A stretch of 64,000 nucleotides of DNA from Schlesneria sphaerica (GCF_044336245.1 NZ_CP172346.1:6014001-6078000); one strand, 5' to 3'; numbered from the stretch's first letter, positions 9,262 to 19,052 are shown. Program-made: numbers and translations. Notes: generated from the letters alone by a model not told the origin.

Positions 9262-10734
9262 TCAGAGAAACTGCACTCGCCGCTCTGGCTGGACGCGCCA
9301 CAGTTCCAGGATCGCGTCGACAAAAGAGAGACGTGCTTTTCGTGGCTCCGATGCGTCGGCGGCCTTCTTCTCTTCGGTCTTCTTTTCTTCGGGAGCACGT
9401 TCCACCGGCTGTTCAACGACTGGCTTTCCTTCCGCCAGCAGTTTGCGTACGGCTTCGATTGCCGAGTTGAGCTGCCGATCGACGAATTCGGATTTCGAGA
9501 CGGTTCCATCAGGCCGAATCACTTCACGATCACGGCGTGACGTATCGAGGTCTCGCATTTCCTCGAACGTCATTTTGATTTCATAACCGGGATCGGGCAC
9601 CACGCCCCATTCATCTTTTTCCGTGGCCTTGGGGAAACGGTGGATGTTCTTGCCGCTGGGGCGGTGGTAGCTGGCGGTGGTCAGCTTGAGAGCGCTCTTG
9701 CCCCCTTCGAGTTCCACAACGTTCTGGACGCTTCCTTTACCCCAGGTTCGCTCACCCACGATGACCGCCCGTTTGTAGTCCTGCAGACAGGCACTCACAA
9801 TTTCACTGGCCGATGCACTGTAGCGGTTGACCAGGACGGCCATCGGGAAGCCGCTGAACGTCCCCGCTTTCTTCGCCTGAACGAACTGTTCTTCGGTGTT
9901 GCGGCCCTTTGTGCTGACGATGACCCCGTTGGAGATAAAGAAGTCGGCAATGGCGGTCGCAGCTGTCAGCAGACCACCGGGATTGAAACGCATATCCAGG
10001 ATCAGTGCTTTCATCCCCTCTTTCTGCAGCTTCAGCAGGGCATCGTGTAGTTCTTCAGCACTGTTGCGGCCGAAACTGGTCAAGCGGATGTAGCCGATCT
10101 TTTCCTGGTCGTTCAGCATGAACGACCATTCCCCATTTCCCTCATAGTGGTCGCCGAGGACCGTGGGGGTCTTGATCGTCGCCCGTGTAATGACGACGGT
10201 CTCGGGGTTCTCTGACCCTTCGTGCTGCAATTTGATTTTGACAGGCGCGCCGGGCTTACCTCGCATCAGGGCAATGGCCGAATCCATTTCCCGACCTTCC
10301 TGGAATTCCGAAGTCAGTTTGTCATCGATTTCCAGAATTCGGTCACCTGCCAGGACTCCTGCTTTATAGGCGGGGGTTCCGGGGAGTGGTGTCATGACCA
10401 TCAGTTGACGGGTTCGGGGGTCAATCGTGACCTGGATGCCAATCCCGCCGAATTCCTGATCGACATGCTCATTGAAACTTCGCAGTTCCTGCGTGTCGAT
10501 ATACGACGAATAGGGGTCGAGCTTGAGCAGCATGCCTCGCATGGCTGCTTCAACCAGTTCCCGGCGATCGACCTGAGTGACGTAGTTACGGTCGATCTGT
10601 TCGAAGGAATCGACGAAGACTTTCATCAATTCGTAGTACTCATCTTCGCTCGCGGCGCGAGCCGAACTGGTGAGGAGACCGTTGCTGACGACAAACAGAA
10701 GAACCACCAACCAAAATCGCCGCCACTGCATCAT
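9262..10734 (-). CDS. S41 family C-terminal processing peptidase (CtpA/Prc-like)
   Basis: This secreted serine protease of about 490 residues has an N-terminal signal sequence (WLVVLLFVVSNGLLTSSARA), a PDZ domain (GIGIQVTIDPRTRQLMVMTP, then AYKAGVLAGDRILEID) and an S41 core. The catalytic serine falls in RYSASASEIVSA (about Ser308) and the lysine in GERTWGKGSVQ (about Lys333), with the usual 25-residue spacing. The C-terminal 40 residues are rich in Glu, Lys and Ala. The family cleaves C-terminal tails of periplasmic or cell-wall substrates. The ATG at 10734 is preferred over an upstream start at 10806 because it follows GAAGGAAACCAG and begins the signal peptide directly. Confidence 0.93.
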   Translation of the reverse strand: MMQWRRFWLVVLLFVVSNGLLTSSARAASEDEYYELMKVFVDSFEQIDRNYVTQVDRRELVEAAMRGMLLKLDPYSSYIDTQELRSFNEHVDQEFGGIGIQVTIDPRTRQLMVMTPLPGTPAYKAGVLAGDRILEIDDKLTSEFQEGREMDSAIALMRGKPGAPVKIKLQHEGSENPETVVITRATIKTPTVLGDHYEGNGEWSFMLNDQEKIGYIRLTSFGRNSAEELHDALLKLQKEGMKALILDMRFNPGGLLTAATAIADFFISNGVIVSTKGRNTEEQFVQAKKAGTFSGFPMAVLVNRYSASASEIVSACLQDYKRAVIVGERTWGKGSVQNVVELEGGKSALKLTTASYHRPSGKNIHRFPKATEKDEWGVVPDPGYEIKMTFEEMRDLDTSRRDREVIRPDGTVSKSEFVDRQLNSAIEAVRKLLAEGKPVVEQPVERAPEEKKTEEKKAADASEPRKARLSFVDAILELWRVQPERRVQFL

Positions 10735-11200
10735 CTGGTTTCCTTCGCTCAAGTCGATCTGAAGTTCCCTCGATACGCTCAGTCCGTAGCACGGAATCCA
10801 GCGCATTCAGTAAAGCAAAGAATACGTGGTTCCCTGCCGACCGACAAGACTTGAGCGGGATTCACAAATGGTTTCAGGTTCTCCGGTTCAGTGAATCGGG
10901 AGCGAGAAGGTTGCCTGCCAACGTCTCAGTCTCAGAAAATCGCCATTCGACTCGCTTTGATGGGTGACTGCCAGAAGGGCCCATCGTCATCACTGCCCCG
11001 ATTTCTGCCTACCTCCCCTGTCAGCCGGACTCAGCTCGGGAAATTCAGGCCTCTGCACCAACAGAATCCTCTTGGCCAGGATCTTCTTGGGCTGACCGAC
11101 ATGTCCGAAAGGGAGCATTCTCTTGTGCTTAGCTTGGGCCGAAAAGAGCGTCCCGTTTCAGCTCTGGATTGGGCTGAAACAGGACACTGGGCTGACAGAT
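10735..11200. other. Intergenic region, no gene seen
   Basis: These 466 bases lie between the ceramidase-like gene and the protease gene, both on the minus strand. Plus-strand open frames here run on as shadows into the ceramidase gene and show no family features. The region should hold the protease promoter, but no clear promoter or terminator was recognised. Confidence 0.35.
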
Positions 11201-12646
11201 CTACTTCGCGAGCAACTTCTGGATGGTGCTGGTCGCCGCTTCCAGGACCGCTTCCAGACAGCCTTTCGCCAGGATCGAAGCTTCTTCCTGATAAAGACCG
11301 AGTCCGTAGCTCGATGCGGGGGGGAGGTACCAGACTTTCGACCCGTTCGCGATGGTTCCAATCATCAGCGGGACCCCGGGAAAACGAGATCTCAGCTCAC
11401 GCTGCAGGACGTTGTAATGCTCTCCGTCCAGAGCCAGCCAGACCGCATCACCGATCCTCCAGGAAATAACGGGGTACGGGTAGGCGTCTCCCGGTGGCAG
11501 GGGTGCGATACGGAGCAGACTTCGTGTTGTCCGTTCAATCATCGCGCGTGACTTGCGGGCCTGTTCGGCATCTCCCGCTTCCAGCGCCTGCTTTTCCTCG
11601 GCCCGGTACCGGACGTCGTCCTGTTCGAGACCCTCTCGGGACGGAAGATCATTTCGGTACTTCAGAGGGACAGTGTCACACTGAAACGCCCACAGCGATT
11701 TCGGGGCCTGTTGTTCGGCGGATTCGGCTGTGTACTTCCATGTTCCGAGCGTCGCGCCGGAAAGAACGGGGCCCGTATAGGTGAACCGGTATCCCGCTTT
11801 CGGCAGGGTTTCCAGAGTGGCCAAGGCAGCATGACCGAGCTGGCGGCCATTGCGGTCGGCAATCTCAACGTCGCCGACATAGCTTTCCTGCGGCCCCAGG
11901 TCGCCGGAGGCCCCCTGCAGGAAGAGGCAGGGAACGTTTGTCGCTCTTTCGACCACTTCCCGCATCGCGCCCAGATAGTCGGGGCTGATCAGGGTATTCT
12001 CCCAGGCAAGCGTCGTTGGATGGCAGGCGTAGTTGACGACAGTGGCGATCAGACCGCCCTGCTCGTCTGCAACACGCCCGATCAGCACCGTATCGTCGGT
12101 CACTCCCCCGGGGTTAAAACCGCAGACATATTTCCCCTTTTCCAGATCCAGAAAGTCTCGATTCTTCGCCAGGTCGCACTTGCCATGGCCGTAGACAATC
12201 GAAGCGGGTTTCAGTGCATCGCGCGCTTCGATGACCAGCCGAGTCACTCGATTCGCTAACTCGGCCAGGTAAGGCTCGATTAAGTCGCCACCCGGAAGAT
12301 GCTTTCGTTCCAGCCCCATCAAGCCTGAGGCGTGGGTATGCGAGAAATACACAATCAGCGACGAACGTTCGACAGATGCCCGTTGACTGACCGCATCCAG
12401 GAGGTCGTCCATTTCTCGCGCCCAGAACAGGCAGTGATCGAGTGAAATGACGATATAGGGAGGCTGTGTCGGCTGTTCGTGACTCTGCAGATAGAGCACG
12501 GTTGCGGTCAGCGGTCGATGAACTCCGGTCGACTTGTCGTGGAGGGCCGCTCCCCACATTCGGTGGTAGATTCCGACAGGGGGGGTGATATCACAACGGG
12601 CGACTCCGGCCAGACAGTGACTCTGCGGAATTACGACTTCGTTCAT
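11201..12646 (-). CDS. Neutral/alkaline ceramidase-like (N-terminal domain) hydrolase
   Basis: The 481-residue protein opens with GVARCDITPPVGI, the typical start of the neutral/alkaline non-lysosomal ceramidase N-terminal domain in environmental bacteria. It continues with metal-binding-type stretches: DHCLFWAREMDD, YFSHTHASGL (His-x-His) and VVNYACHPTTLAWENTLISPDYLG. True ceramidases are longer and have a C-terminal domain that is missing here, so sphingolipid hydrolysis is not assured. Planctomycetes carry many paralogues of this fold with unknown amide or ester substrates. No signal peptide is evident, so it may be cytoplasmic. Confidence 0.85.
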   Translation of the reverse strand: MNEVVIPQSHCLAGVARCDITPPVGIYHRMWGAALHDKSTGVHRPLTATVLYLQSHEQPTQPPYIVISLDHCLFWAREMDDLLDAVSQRASVERSSLIVYFSHTHASGLMGLERKHLPGGDLIEPYLAELANRVTRLVIEARDALKPASIVYGHGKCDLAKNRDFLDLEKGKYVCGFNPGGVTDDTVLIGRVADEQGGLIATVVNYACHPTTLAWENTLISPDYLGAMREVVERATNVPCLFLQGASGDLGPQESYVGDVEIADRNGRQLGHAALATLETLPKAGYRFTYTGPVLSGATLGTWKYTAESAEQQAPKSLWAFQCDTVPLKYRNDLPSREGLEQDDVRYRAEEKQALEAGDAEQARKSRAMIERTTRSLLRIAPLPPGDAYPYPVISWRIGDAVWLALDGEHYNVLQRELRSRFPGVPLMIGTIANGSKVWYLPPASSYGLGLYQEEASILAKGCLEAVLEAATSTIQKLLAK

Positions 12647-12820
12647 CAGCGTCTTTTCCCTCGGTTTATGTAAGCTGTGTCAGTCGGCCATCGGGCGACA
12701 GACAGGCCTGAACCTGGGAACTTTCCTTCGCAGCGAAGGATTTTCGTGCGCCAGATGACCGCTGTCGACCGGGACGACAGTCTAGCCGATCTTGCGTCGA
12801 TGTGCGCACGACAAACTCCG

Positions 12821-13117
12821 TTATCCCCCTGCCACCGCCCCGACAATCATAAACGGCTCGATCCCCTGCTGAACGAGTTCCGGAAGCGGTGTTTCTTCCG
12901 GTTCGAACGACCAGTCTTCATTGCAGGCGAAAAACCTCAGAAATGGGCGTCGCTTACGTGTGACGTGATCGCGGATCGTTCCACCGAGCATGGGGTACTC
13001 TTTTTCCAGCGCGTCGAGAATCGATCGCTGACTGGCGGGGCCTTCGACGGTGACAGTGACTTCGCTGCCGACACGGGCAAGTGTGCGAAGATGCGGTGGC
13101 AGAACGACGCGAATCAT
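12821..13117 (-). CDS. MoaD/ThiS-like small sulfur-carrier protein
   Basis: This 98-residue protein has the ubiquitin-like beta-grasp character of MoaD/ThiS. It ends exactly in Gly-Gly before the TAA stop (IVGAVAGG), the tail that is adenylated and thiocarboxylated in these carriers. Its start codon overlaps the stop codon of the BNR-propeller gene by ATGA (13114-13117), which implies translational coupling. No molybdopterin, thiamine or JAMM-protease gene is nearby, so its pathway is open. The pairing with a BNR protein is the best clue to its job. Confidence 0.85.
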   Translation of the reverse strand: MIRVVLPPHLRTLARVGSEVTVTVEGPASQRSILDALEKEYPMLGGTIRDHVTRKRRPFLRFFACNEDWSFEPEETPLPELVQQGIEPFMIVGAVAGG

Positions 13118-14229
13118 TTCAGTGTCTGCACCTCGATAGAGACGACGGGCGGAAGATCTCGCACGATGGGCATCCAGGAATCACCCGAATCGGCCGAGAC
13201 GTAAACCTGACCGCCGGTCGTACCGAAGTAGATCCCACAGGAGTCCAGCGAATCCACGGCCATCGCGTCTCGCAGGACATTGACGTAGCAATTCTTTTCC
13301 GGCAGACCCCTGGAAAGTTCTTCCCATTCGTTCCCTCCCGTTCGGCTGCGATAGACACGCAGTTTTCCGTCCAGAGGATAATGCTCCTGATCGCTCTTGA
13401 TTGGGACGACGTAGATGGTTTCGGGTTCGTGTGCATGAACGTCGATGACGAATCCAAAATCCGTGGGCAGATTGCCGCTGACCTCGTACCACGAGTCTCC
13501 CGCGTTATCACTGCGCATGATGTCCCAGTGCTTCTGCATGTAGAGCACTTCCGGACGTGTGGGGTGCATGGCGAGATGATGGACGCAGTGCCCGACTTCC
13601 GCTTCCGGGTCGGGGATGAAATCCGATCTGAGCCCCCGGTTGATCGGACGCCAGGTCGCTCCACCGTCGTCCGTTCGAAACGCTCCGGCGGCAGAGATCG
13701 CGATGAAGATCCTGCCGGACTTGATCGGATCAATCACGATCGAATGCAGACACATCCCCCCTGCTCCAGGCGCCCAGTGTGCTCCTGAGCCGTGGCCTCG
13801 TAAACCGGCTAACTCGCCCCACGACTTTCCCCCGTCTCTCGTCAGGAACAACGCGGCATCTTCGACACCCGCATAGACCATGTCCGGATCGGTGAGGGAC
13901 GGTTCAAGATGCCAGACTCGCTTGAATTCCCAGGGGTGAGGAGTTCCGTCGTACCACTGGTGAGTGCCGGGAACTCCATCATAGATGAATTTATTATCCA
14001 TCGGCTCCCAGGTTTGCCCCCCGTCGCTGGAACGCTGGATCAGTTGCCCGAACCAACTGTTGGACTGAGACGCATAGATCCGGTTGGAGTCTACGGGGGA
14101 GCCCTTCATGTGGTAAATCTCCCAGCCGCCAAAGAAGGGACCGGCAACGTCCCATTGCTCACGCTTGCCATCGGCAGTCAGGATAAACGCACCCTTACGA
14201 GTACCCGCTAAGACTCTGACACGACTCAT
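13114..14229 (-). CDS. BNR/Asp-box beta-propeller protein (sialidase-like fold)
   Basis: About 371 residues. Six Asp-box-type repeats (S-x-D-x-G-x-x-W pattern, two of them imperfect) can be read along the chain: RSSDGGQTWEPM, LTRDGGKSWGEL, RTDDGGATWRPI, RSDNAGDSWYEV, RSRTGGNEWEEL and VSADSGDSWMPI. This indicates a six-bladed propeller. No signal peptide is seen; the N terminus is MSRVRVLAGTRKGAFILTAD. The catalytic Arg triad of sialidases was not identified, so hydrolase activity is doubtful. The ATG at 14229 is chosen over a GTG 18 bases upstream because AAAAGGGGATGAC precedes it. The gene is translationally coupled to the MoaD-like gene. Confidence 0.88.
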   Translation of the reverse strand: MSRVRVLAGTRKGAFILTADGKREQWDVAGPFFGGWEIYHMKGSPVDSNRIYASQSNSWFGQLIQRSSDGGQTWEPMDNKFIYDGVPGTHQWYDGTPHPWEFKRVWHLEPSLTDPDMVYAGVEDAALFLTRDGGKSWGELAGLRGHGSGAHWAPGAGGMCLHSIVIDPIKSGRIFIAISAAGAFRTDDGGATWRPINRGLRSDFIPDPEAEVGHCVHHLAMHPTRPEVLYMQKHWDIMRSDNAGDSWYEVSGNLPTDFGFVIDVHAHEPETIYVVPIKSDQEHYPLDGKLRVYRSRTGGNEWEELSRGLPEKNCYVNVLRDAMAVDSLDSCGIYFGTTGGQVYVSADSGDSWMPIVRDLPPVVSIEVQTLK

Positions 14230-14353
14230 GTCATCCCCTTTTCTCACGTATCGACGGCTGTCCGCCTTAGAAAAACCTGGTTAGTCAGTTCCTGAAACGC
14301 TGACGGCAAAATCCGCAGAAGGATCGGAGGGTTGTCGTCTGGGCGAACAACGG

Positions 14354-14755
14354 TCATGCACGGCTTCGAAATGGAATGAGTGCCCTGAGACGTTTGTCTC
14401 GGAGGAAGAGTCCGAGCCATAAGACGACACCCATCAAAACGGGACCGAACCAGGGATCGTTCACTCGAAGATGGGTTGCTGTGGCCCCTCCTAGATATCC
14501 GGTGAGCAGGATTGCTCCGAGGACAGATGTTTGCGGAATCACGTAAAGGGCTGTGCAGACCAGCTCAACGATTCCCAACCCATTCGCCAAACTTTCAGGG
14601 AAGCCGAGTTTTCCGAAGCCTTCCGAAAAAGGGGCAGGCTTTGCGAACTTCATGATCGCGCTCAAGATCAGCATCAGCACGGGAAGAGTGCTCAGGACTC
14701 GACCCGTCCAGAGAATTCCGCGGGACGTCTTCTCGGTGTCGACGTTAGACGACAT
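14354..14755 (-). CDS. DoxX-like membrane protein
   Basis: This 133-residue protein has four hydrophobic segments in the DoxX-like arrangement: VLSTLPVLMLILSAIMKF, a helix around NGLGIVELVCTALYVIP, one around LGAILLTGYLGGATATHLR, and VLMGVVLWLGLFL. The GYLGGATATHLR motif is typical. DoxX-like proteins are inner-membrane proteins, some linked to quinone or thiosulfate redox chemistry; the role here is unknown. The start follows GAAGGAATCAGGTT. The gene is divergent from the PSCyt1 gene, with a 204-bp shared upstream region. Confidence 0.88.
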   Translation of the reverse strand: MSSNVDTEKTSRGILWTGRVLSTLPVLMLILSAIMKFAKPAPFSEGFGKLGFPESLANGLGIVELVCTALYVIPQTSVLGAILLTGYLGGATATHLRVNDPWFGPVLMGVVLWLGLFLRDKRLRALIPFRSRA

Positions 14756-14959
14756 AACCTGATTCCTTCAGTTTGAAAGAGTTTTTCCGAAAAGTCCTGA
14801 ACAGGACCTTCACCGCTCGCAAGAGTATCGTCACTCTCGCCATACTGATGAGGCGATCGTTAAGCTCAGATACCACGATACTGGCGATCTCGTTCTGCGA
14901 AATTGAAATCTTACGATCAGCTTGGCTCAGATTAGTCGTTCGGATTCCAGGATTTCGAC

Positions 14960-17587
14960 ATGGAAGATTTTTTTTGGACCGGGCCCGGTTTTCCCAACAG
15001 CCGCCAACCTTCCGTGCTCATTCCTGCACCAGCCCGCACAGGACGCAATCCTGTTGCTAACGTGCTTCTATTACTGGTGTTAGCCTGTACGGGCCACGTG
15101 AGTACTGCGGCCGAACCGATCGATCCTGGGGCAGAACAACACTTTCAGACCAAGGTCAAACCGCTGCTCGTCGGCCGCTGCGTTTCCTGTCACGGCCCTG
15201 ACAAGCAACTCGGCGGGCTGCGGCTGGATTCTTTCGAAGCGGCGTTAAAAGGGGGCGACACGGGGCCAGCGCTCGTTCCGGGAGACCCTTCCAAAAGCTT
15301 GATGCTCGAGGCCGTTCAGTTCGTCAATTCAGATCTGCAGATGCCGCCCAAGGCGAAGCTGTCTGATCGAGAAATTGCGATCGTGGAGCGGTGGATTGAA
15401 CAGGGCGCAATCTGGCCAGAAGCAACACCTCTGACTCCCCAGGACGGCATTCCGACTGTGCTGGCGACCGGGAACGCATTTGAAGACGAAGAAAACCCCA
15501 TTCGCAAACTCTTCCATGGGGAACGACTGGATCTCTGGTCGTTGCAGATGCCGACATTGCCTGAGTTGGAAATGCTGACGGAGGGTGACGAGGACCCGTC
15601 GGCAGCGGAACGGCTTTCTTCCAGGACGATCGACCGGCTGATTGATCGGAAAATCGCCGAAGCGGGGATCACTCCCGTTGCCGAGGCGGATCGGCGCACC
15701 CTGCTGCGGCGGTTGAGTTTTGATCTGATCGGTCTGCCTCCTACACCCCAGGAATTGCAGGAGTTTCTTGAGGATACCTCACCTCGCGCGTACGAGAACG
15801 TCGTGGATCGGCTGCTGGGTTCACCGCGATACGGAGAACGCTGGGCTCGACATTGGCTTGACGTAGTCCGTTACGCGGACACGGAAGGATTCGAACGCGA
15901 CGAATTCCGTCCCGTGATCTGGCAGTATCGCGACTATGTCGTTAGTTCCTTCAACCAGGATAAGCCCTACAATCAGTTTGTTCGTGAGCAATTGGCGGGG
16001 GATGAACTGCTGTCCGGTGAGCCGCAAAATCTCGCCGATGCGGACATGTTGATTGCTACGGGTTTTCTAAGGTTGGGACAGTGGGACAGCACGGCGGCGA
16101 TCTTCCAGGAAGAAGCCCGACTTCACGACCAGCAGATGGCTGACCTGACGAATACGACGGGTTCCGCCTTCCTGGGACTGACACTTTCGTGTTGTCAGTG
16201 TCACGACCACAAGGTTGATCCTTTGTCTCATTCCGATCATTTTCGGATCCGGGCCTTCTTCGCGGGTGTGCAACCGAAGAGCGATCTCGTCATTGAACTG
16301 GCGGAAGAACAGGGGGCAATTGCCCGGCATAATTCCGAAATCGAAGACCAGCTTGCTTCGCTGAAAGAGCAACAGGCGCAACTGGACAAAGACGCGTCCG
16401 AGACCCGCGAGCAATCTCAAGAACTCTCCTCGAGGATCGAGGACCTCGAACAACAGAAGAGGTCTCTTAAAGTGGCCATGGGGGCCTCGGACGCCGGGGT
16501 GGAGTTGCCGGCGACACACCTCTTCGCGCAAGGAGATTTCTCGCAGCCTCGCGAAGAAGTTTTGCCCGGATTTGTATCCGTTCTGGATCCCGGACCCGCA
16601 ACCATCGAATCACCCCAGGCAGGGAAATCGGGACGACGTCTGGCTTTGGCAAACTGGATCGTCGCGCGCGAGAACCCCTGGACATCTCGTGTCATCGTTA
16701 ATCGAGTCTGGCAGCATCATTTCGGAATCGGTCTGGTTTCGACACCGAATGATTTCGGTTATAGCGGTGCCCGCCCGACTCATCGGGAACTCCTCGACTG
16801 GCTCGCTGTGGCCTTCATGAACGACGGATGGTCCCTCAAGCGACTTCATCGCGCTATCGTCTGTTCGGCGACGTACCGGCGGCAGAGCGGAATTCGTGAC
16901 TCTGAGGACGTGGCAGCACTGATCGTACAGAACGAGCTGATCGATCCTGAGAATCGTCTTCTCTGGCGGCAGAACGTCGTCCGGCTTGATGCGGAAACAC
17001 TGCGTGACAGTCTGCTCGCCGTGAGTGGGTCCCTGCGCGACTATGATTCCGGAAAGCCCCTCTGGCCGCATATCCCAGAGGAGCTGTTGACGGCTCAGCC
17101 AGGAATTCTGGAAGCGAAGGAAGGAGCAGACGGCGGTCGATTGCAGGGATGGTATGAGGATCCGATCGAGGAGACTGACGTTCGCAGTCTTTTCCTGATT
17201 CGTAAGCGGACCATGCCCATTCCGTTTCTGCAAGTTTTCGATCTGCCCGAGACGACCGTGTCATGTGCGCGTCGCGATGCGACCGTTGTGGCACCACAGT
17301 CGCTGACACTGCTGAACAGCCCTGAATCGATTCGCTTTGCGAACCTGCTGGCGGAGCATGTGCGAAATGAAGCTGGTGACAGGAGAACTCAGCAAATCGA
17401 AACCTTGTTCGGCGTGTGCCTTGCGCGAGTTCCCGAAGCAGCGGAAAGAGAGCTTTGCCTGGAACTGCTGAAGCGGCATGCAGAGCAGTATCAGCATACG
17501 GGCGCAGGCGAGCAGGCGGATGCGATGGCGCTGCGTGACCTCTGCCGGGCAATTCTCAACCTGAATGAGTTTCTCTATATCGACTGA
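14960..17587 (+). CDS. PSCyt1 / DUF1549 / DUF1553 planctomycete cytochrome-c domain protein
   Basis: This 875-residue exported protein has a heme-attachment site CVSCH (Cys74-His78) in the context LLVGRCVSCHGP, with LQMPPK supplying the likely distal methionine region. It continues with a DUF1549-type stretch (FDLIGLPPTPQEL, then RYGERWARHWLDVVRYADTEG), a coiled coil of about 60 residues near 440-500, and a DUF1553-type C-terminal part (NRVWQHHFGIGLVSTPNDFG, LRDSLLAVSG). It is a hallmark of Planctomycetota, usually paired with a DUF1501 gene as here, where the two stop and start within about 30 bases. The pair is thought to act in the periplasm, perhaps in polymer breakdown with electron transfer; the biochemistry is unproven. 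A leader-like hydrophobic run lies at about residues 33-50. Confidence 0.93.
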   Translation: MEDFFWTGPGFPNSRQPSVLIPAPARTGRNPVANVLLLLVLACTGHVSTAAEPIDPGAEQHFQTKVKPLLVGRCVSCHGPDKQLGGLRLDSFEAALKGGDTGPALVPGDPSKSLMLEAVQFVNSDLQMPPKAKLSDREIAIVERWIEQGAIWPEATPLTPQDGIPTVLATGNAFEDEENPIRKLFHGERLDLWSLQMPTLPELEMLTEGDEDPSAAERLSSRTIDRLIDRKIAEAGITPVAEADRRTLLRRLSFDLIGLPPTPQELQEFLEDTSPRAYENVVDRLLGSPRYGERWARHWLDVVRYADTEGFERDEFRPVIWQYRDYVVSSFNQDKPYNQFVREQLAGDELLSGEPQNLADADMLIATGFLRLGQWDSTAAIFQEEARLHDQQMADLTNTTGSAFLGLTLSCCQCHDHKVDPLSHSDHFRIRAFFAGVQPKSDLVIELAEEQGAIARHNSEIEDQLASLKEQQAQLDKDASETREQSQELSSRIEDLEQQKRSLKVAMGASDAGVELPATHLFAQGDFSQPREEVLPGFVSVLDPGPATIESPQAGKSGRRLALANWIVARENPWTSRVIVNRVWQHHFGIGLVSTPNDFGYSGARPTHRELLDWLAVAFMNDGWSLKRLHRAIVCSATYRRQSGIRDSEDVAALIVQNELIDPENRLLWRQNVVRLDAETLRDSLLAVSGSLRDYDSGKPLWPHIPEELLTAQPGILEAKEGADGGRLQGWYEDPIEETDVRSLFLIRKRTMPIPFLQVFDLPETTVSCARRDATVVAPQSLTLLNSPESIRFANLLAEHVRNEAGDRRTQQIETLFGVCLARVPEAAERELCLELLKRHAEQYQHTGAGEQADAMALRDLCRAILNLNEFLYID

Positions 17588-17615
17588 CAGATCATCCCAG
17601 ACGATGCAGGCTAGC

Positions 17616-19052
17616 ATGATTCAAACACGTCGCGAATTTCTCGAGCGATCGACGGGTGGTTTCGGGACTGTCGCCCTTGCGGCGTTGATGGCACAGGACT
17701 GTCGCGCCGCTCCTCCGCGACTGGCCATCGATCCCCTGAATCCTCTGGCCGAGCGTCTTACCCACTTCGCTCCGAAAGCGAAGCAGATCATTTTTCTCTT
17801 TCAATATGGTGGCCCATCGACGTTCGATCTTGTTGACTACAAACCAGAACTCATCAGGCTCAACGGACAGCCCGTTCCTGAATCGTTCAAGAATCAGAAT
17901 GACAAAGTCGGGGGCGTTCTGAACCACTGCAAAGACGAACTGATGTCGGGGCCCTGGAAGTGGTTCCGCTCGGGTGAAAGTGGGCTCTGGTTCTCTGACC
18001 TCTTGCCGTATACATCTCAATTTGCAGACGAACTGTGCATGGTTCATTCGATGTACAGCGACAGTTCTAACCATGCTCCTGCAACGTATCTGCTGAATAC
18101 CGGAGCAATTCTGGGTGGGAAACCGAGTCTGGGTTCGTGGGTCACTTATGGACTGGGGTCTATGAACCAGAACCTCCCTGGCTATGTCCTGCTCTACAAA
18201 GTCGGCGGATTAGGTGGCTCGGCCAACTGGAGCAATGGCATGCTCCCTGCCGCATTTCAAGGAACGCAATTTCGTTCTGAGGGCCCCCCTGCCCTCAACC
18301 TTCAACCGCCGGCCGAGCTGGCTGAAGTTCAGCGATCGACCATCGACCTGGTGCAGCGGTTGAATCGAACGCATGCTGCAGGGCGTCCGGCGGTCCCCGA
18401 ACTGGATGGTCGGATCGCGTCGTACGAACTTGCCTATCGAATGCAGTCCGAAGCCCTCGAAATTGGAGAACTGGCTCACGAGACGGAGCGGACGCAACGG
18501 GATTACGGCCTGCATGACGAAAACAAAGAAAAAGCCCTCTTCGGCCGGATGTGCCTCCTCTCTCGCCGTCTGATTGAAAAAGGAGTTCGCTTTGTCCAAC
18601 TCTATAATGCCGTCGATAAACTCGGCTGGGACGGACACGAGCGAAGTACGGAGTTCCATCAGAGAAATTCGGCCCAAACCGATCAGCCCATCGCCGCTTT
18701 GCTCGGGGATCTCAAACAGCGTGGCCTTCTGGACAGCACACTAGTGGTCTGGGCAGGAGAGTTTGGCCGGACGCCAATGGTCCAGGGCAACAACGGACGG
18801 AATCACAACCCCTATGGTTTTACAATCTGGATGGCGGGCGGAGGCGTTCGAGGGGGGCAGTCGATCGGTGCCACGGACGAAATTGGTCTGCGAGCCGTCG
18901 ACAAACCGCAACCGGTCAAGAACCTGCATGCGACAATTCTGACCGCCCTGGGTCTACATCCTGATGAACTCTACTTTGAGAACAATGGTCGACAGGAAAG
19001 ACTGACAGGCGTCGCCCAAAGCTGGCAGACAATTCCCGGTGTCTTCGGTTGA
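17616..19052 (+). CDS. DUF1501 family protein, Tat-exported
   Basis: The protein of about 478 residues starts MIQTRREFLERSTGGFG, with a twin-arginine-like signal, and then shows the DUF1501 pattern KQIIFLFQYGGPSTFDLVDYK. Further family stretches are HSMYSDSSNHAPA, VVWAGEFGRTPM and NGRNHNPYGFTIWMAGGGVRGG. DUF1501 belongs to the alkaline-phosphatase/sulfatase-like superfamily by fold, but its substrate is unknown. It follows the PSCyt1/DUF1549 gene directly, the standard planctomycete pair. Earlier in-frame ATGs at 17565 (inside the upstream gene) and 17604 are possible; 17616 puts the RR motif at the usual distance. Confidence 0.93.
   Translation: MIQTRREFLERSTGGFGTVALAALMAQDCRAAPPRLAIDPLNPLAERLTHFAPKAKQIIFLFQYGGPSTFDLVDYKPELIRLNGQPVPESFKNQNDKVGGVLNHCKDELMSGPWKWFRSGESGLWFSDLLPYTSQFADELCMVHSMYSDSSNHAPATYLLNTGAILGGKPSLGSWVTYGLGSMNQNLPGYVLLYKVGGLGGSANWSNGMLPAAFQGTQFRSEGPPALNLQPPAELAEVQRSTIDLVQRLNRTHAAGRPAVPELDGRIASYELAYRMQSEALEIGELAHETERTQRDYGLHDENKEKALFGRMCLLSRRLIEKGVRFVQLYNAVDKLGWDGHERSTEFHQRNSAQTDQPIAALLGDLKQRGLLDSTLVVWAGEFGRTPMVQGNNGRNHNPYGFTIWMAGGGVRGGQSIGATDEIGLRAVDKPQPVKNLHATILTALGLHPDELYFENNGRQERLTGVAQSWQTIPGVFG

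Noticed and set aside
8484..9470. Plus-strand frame of 328 codons across the DUF58 gene
   Set aside because: Antisense to the DUF58 motifs; its composition reflects the opposite strand.
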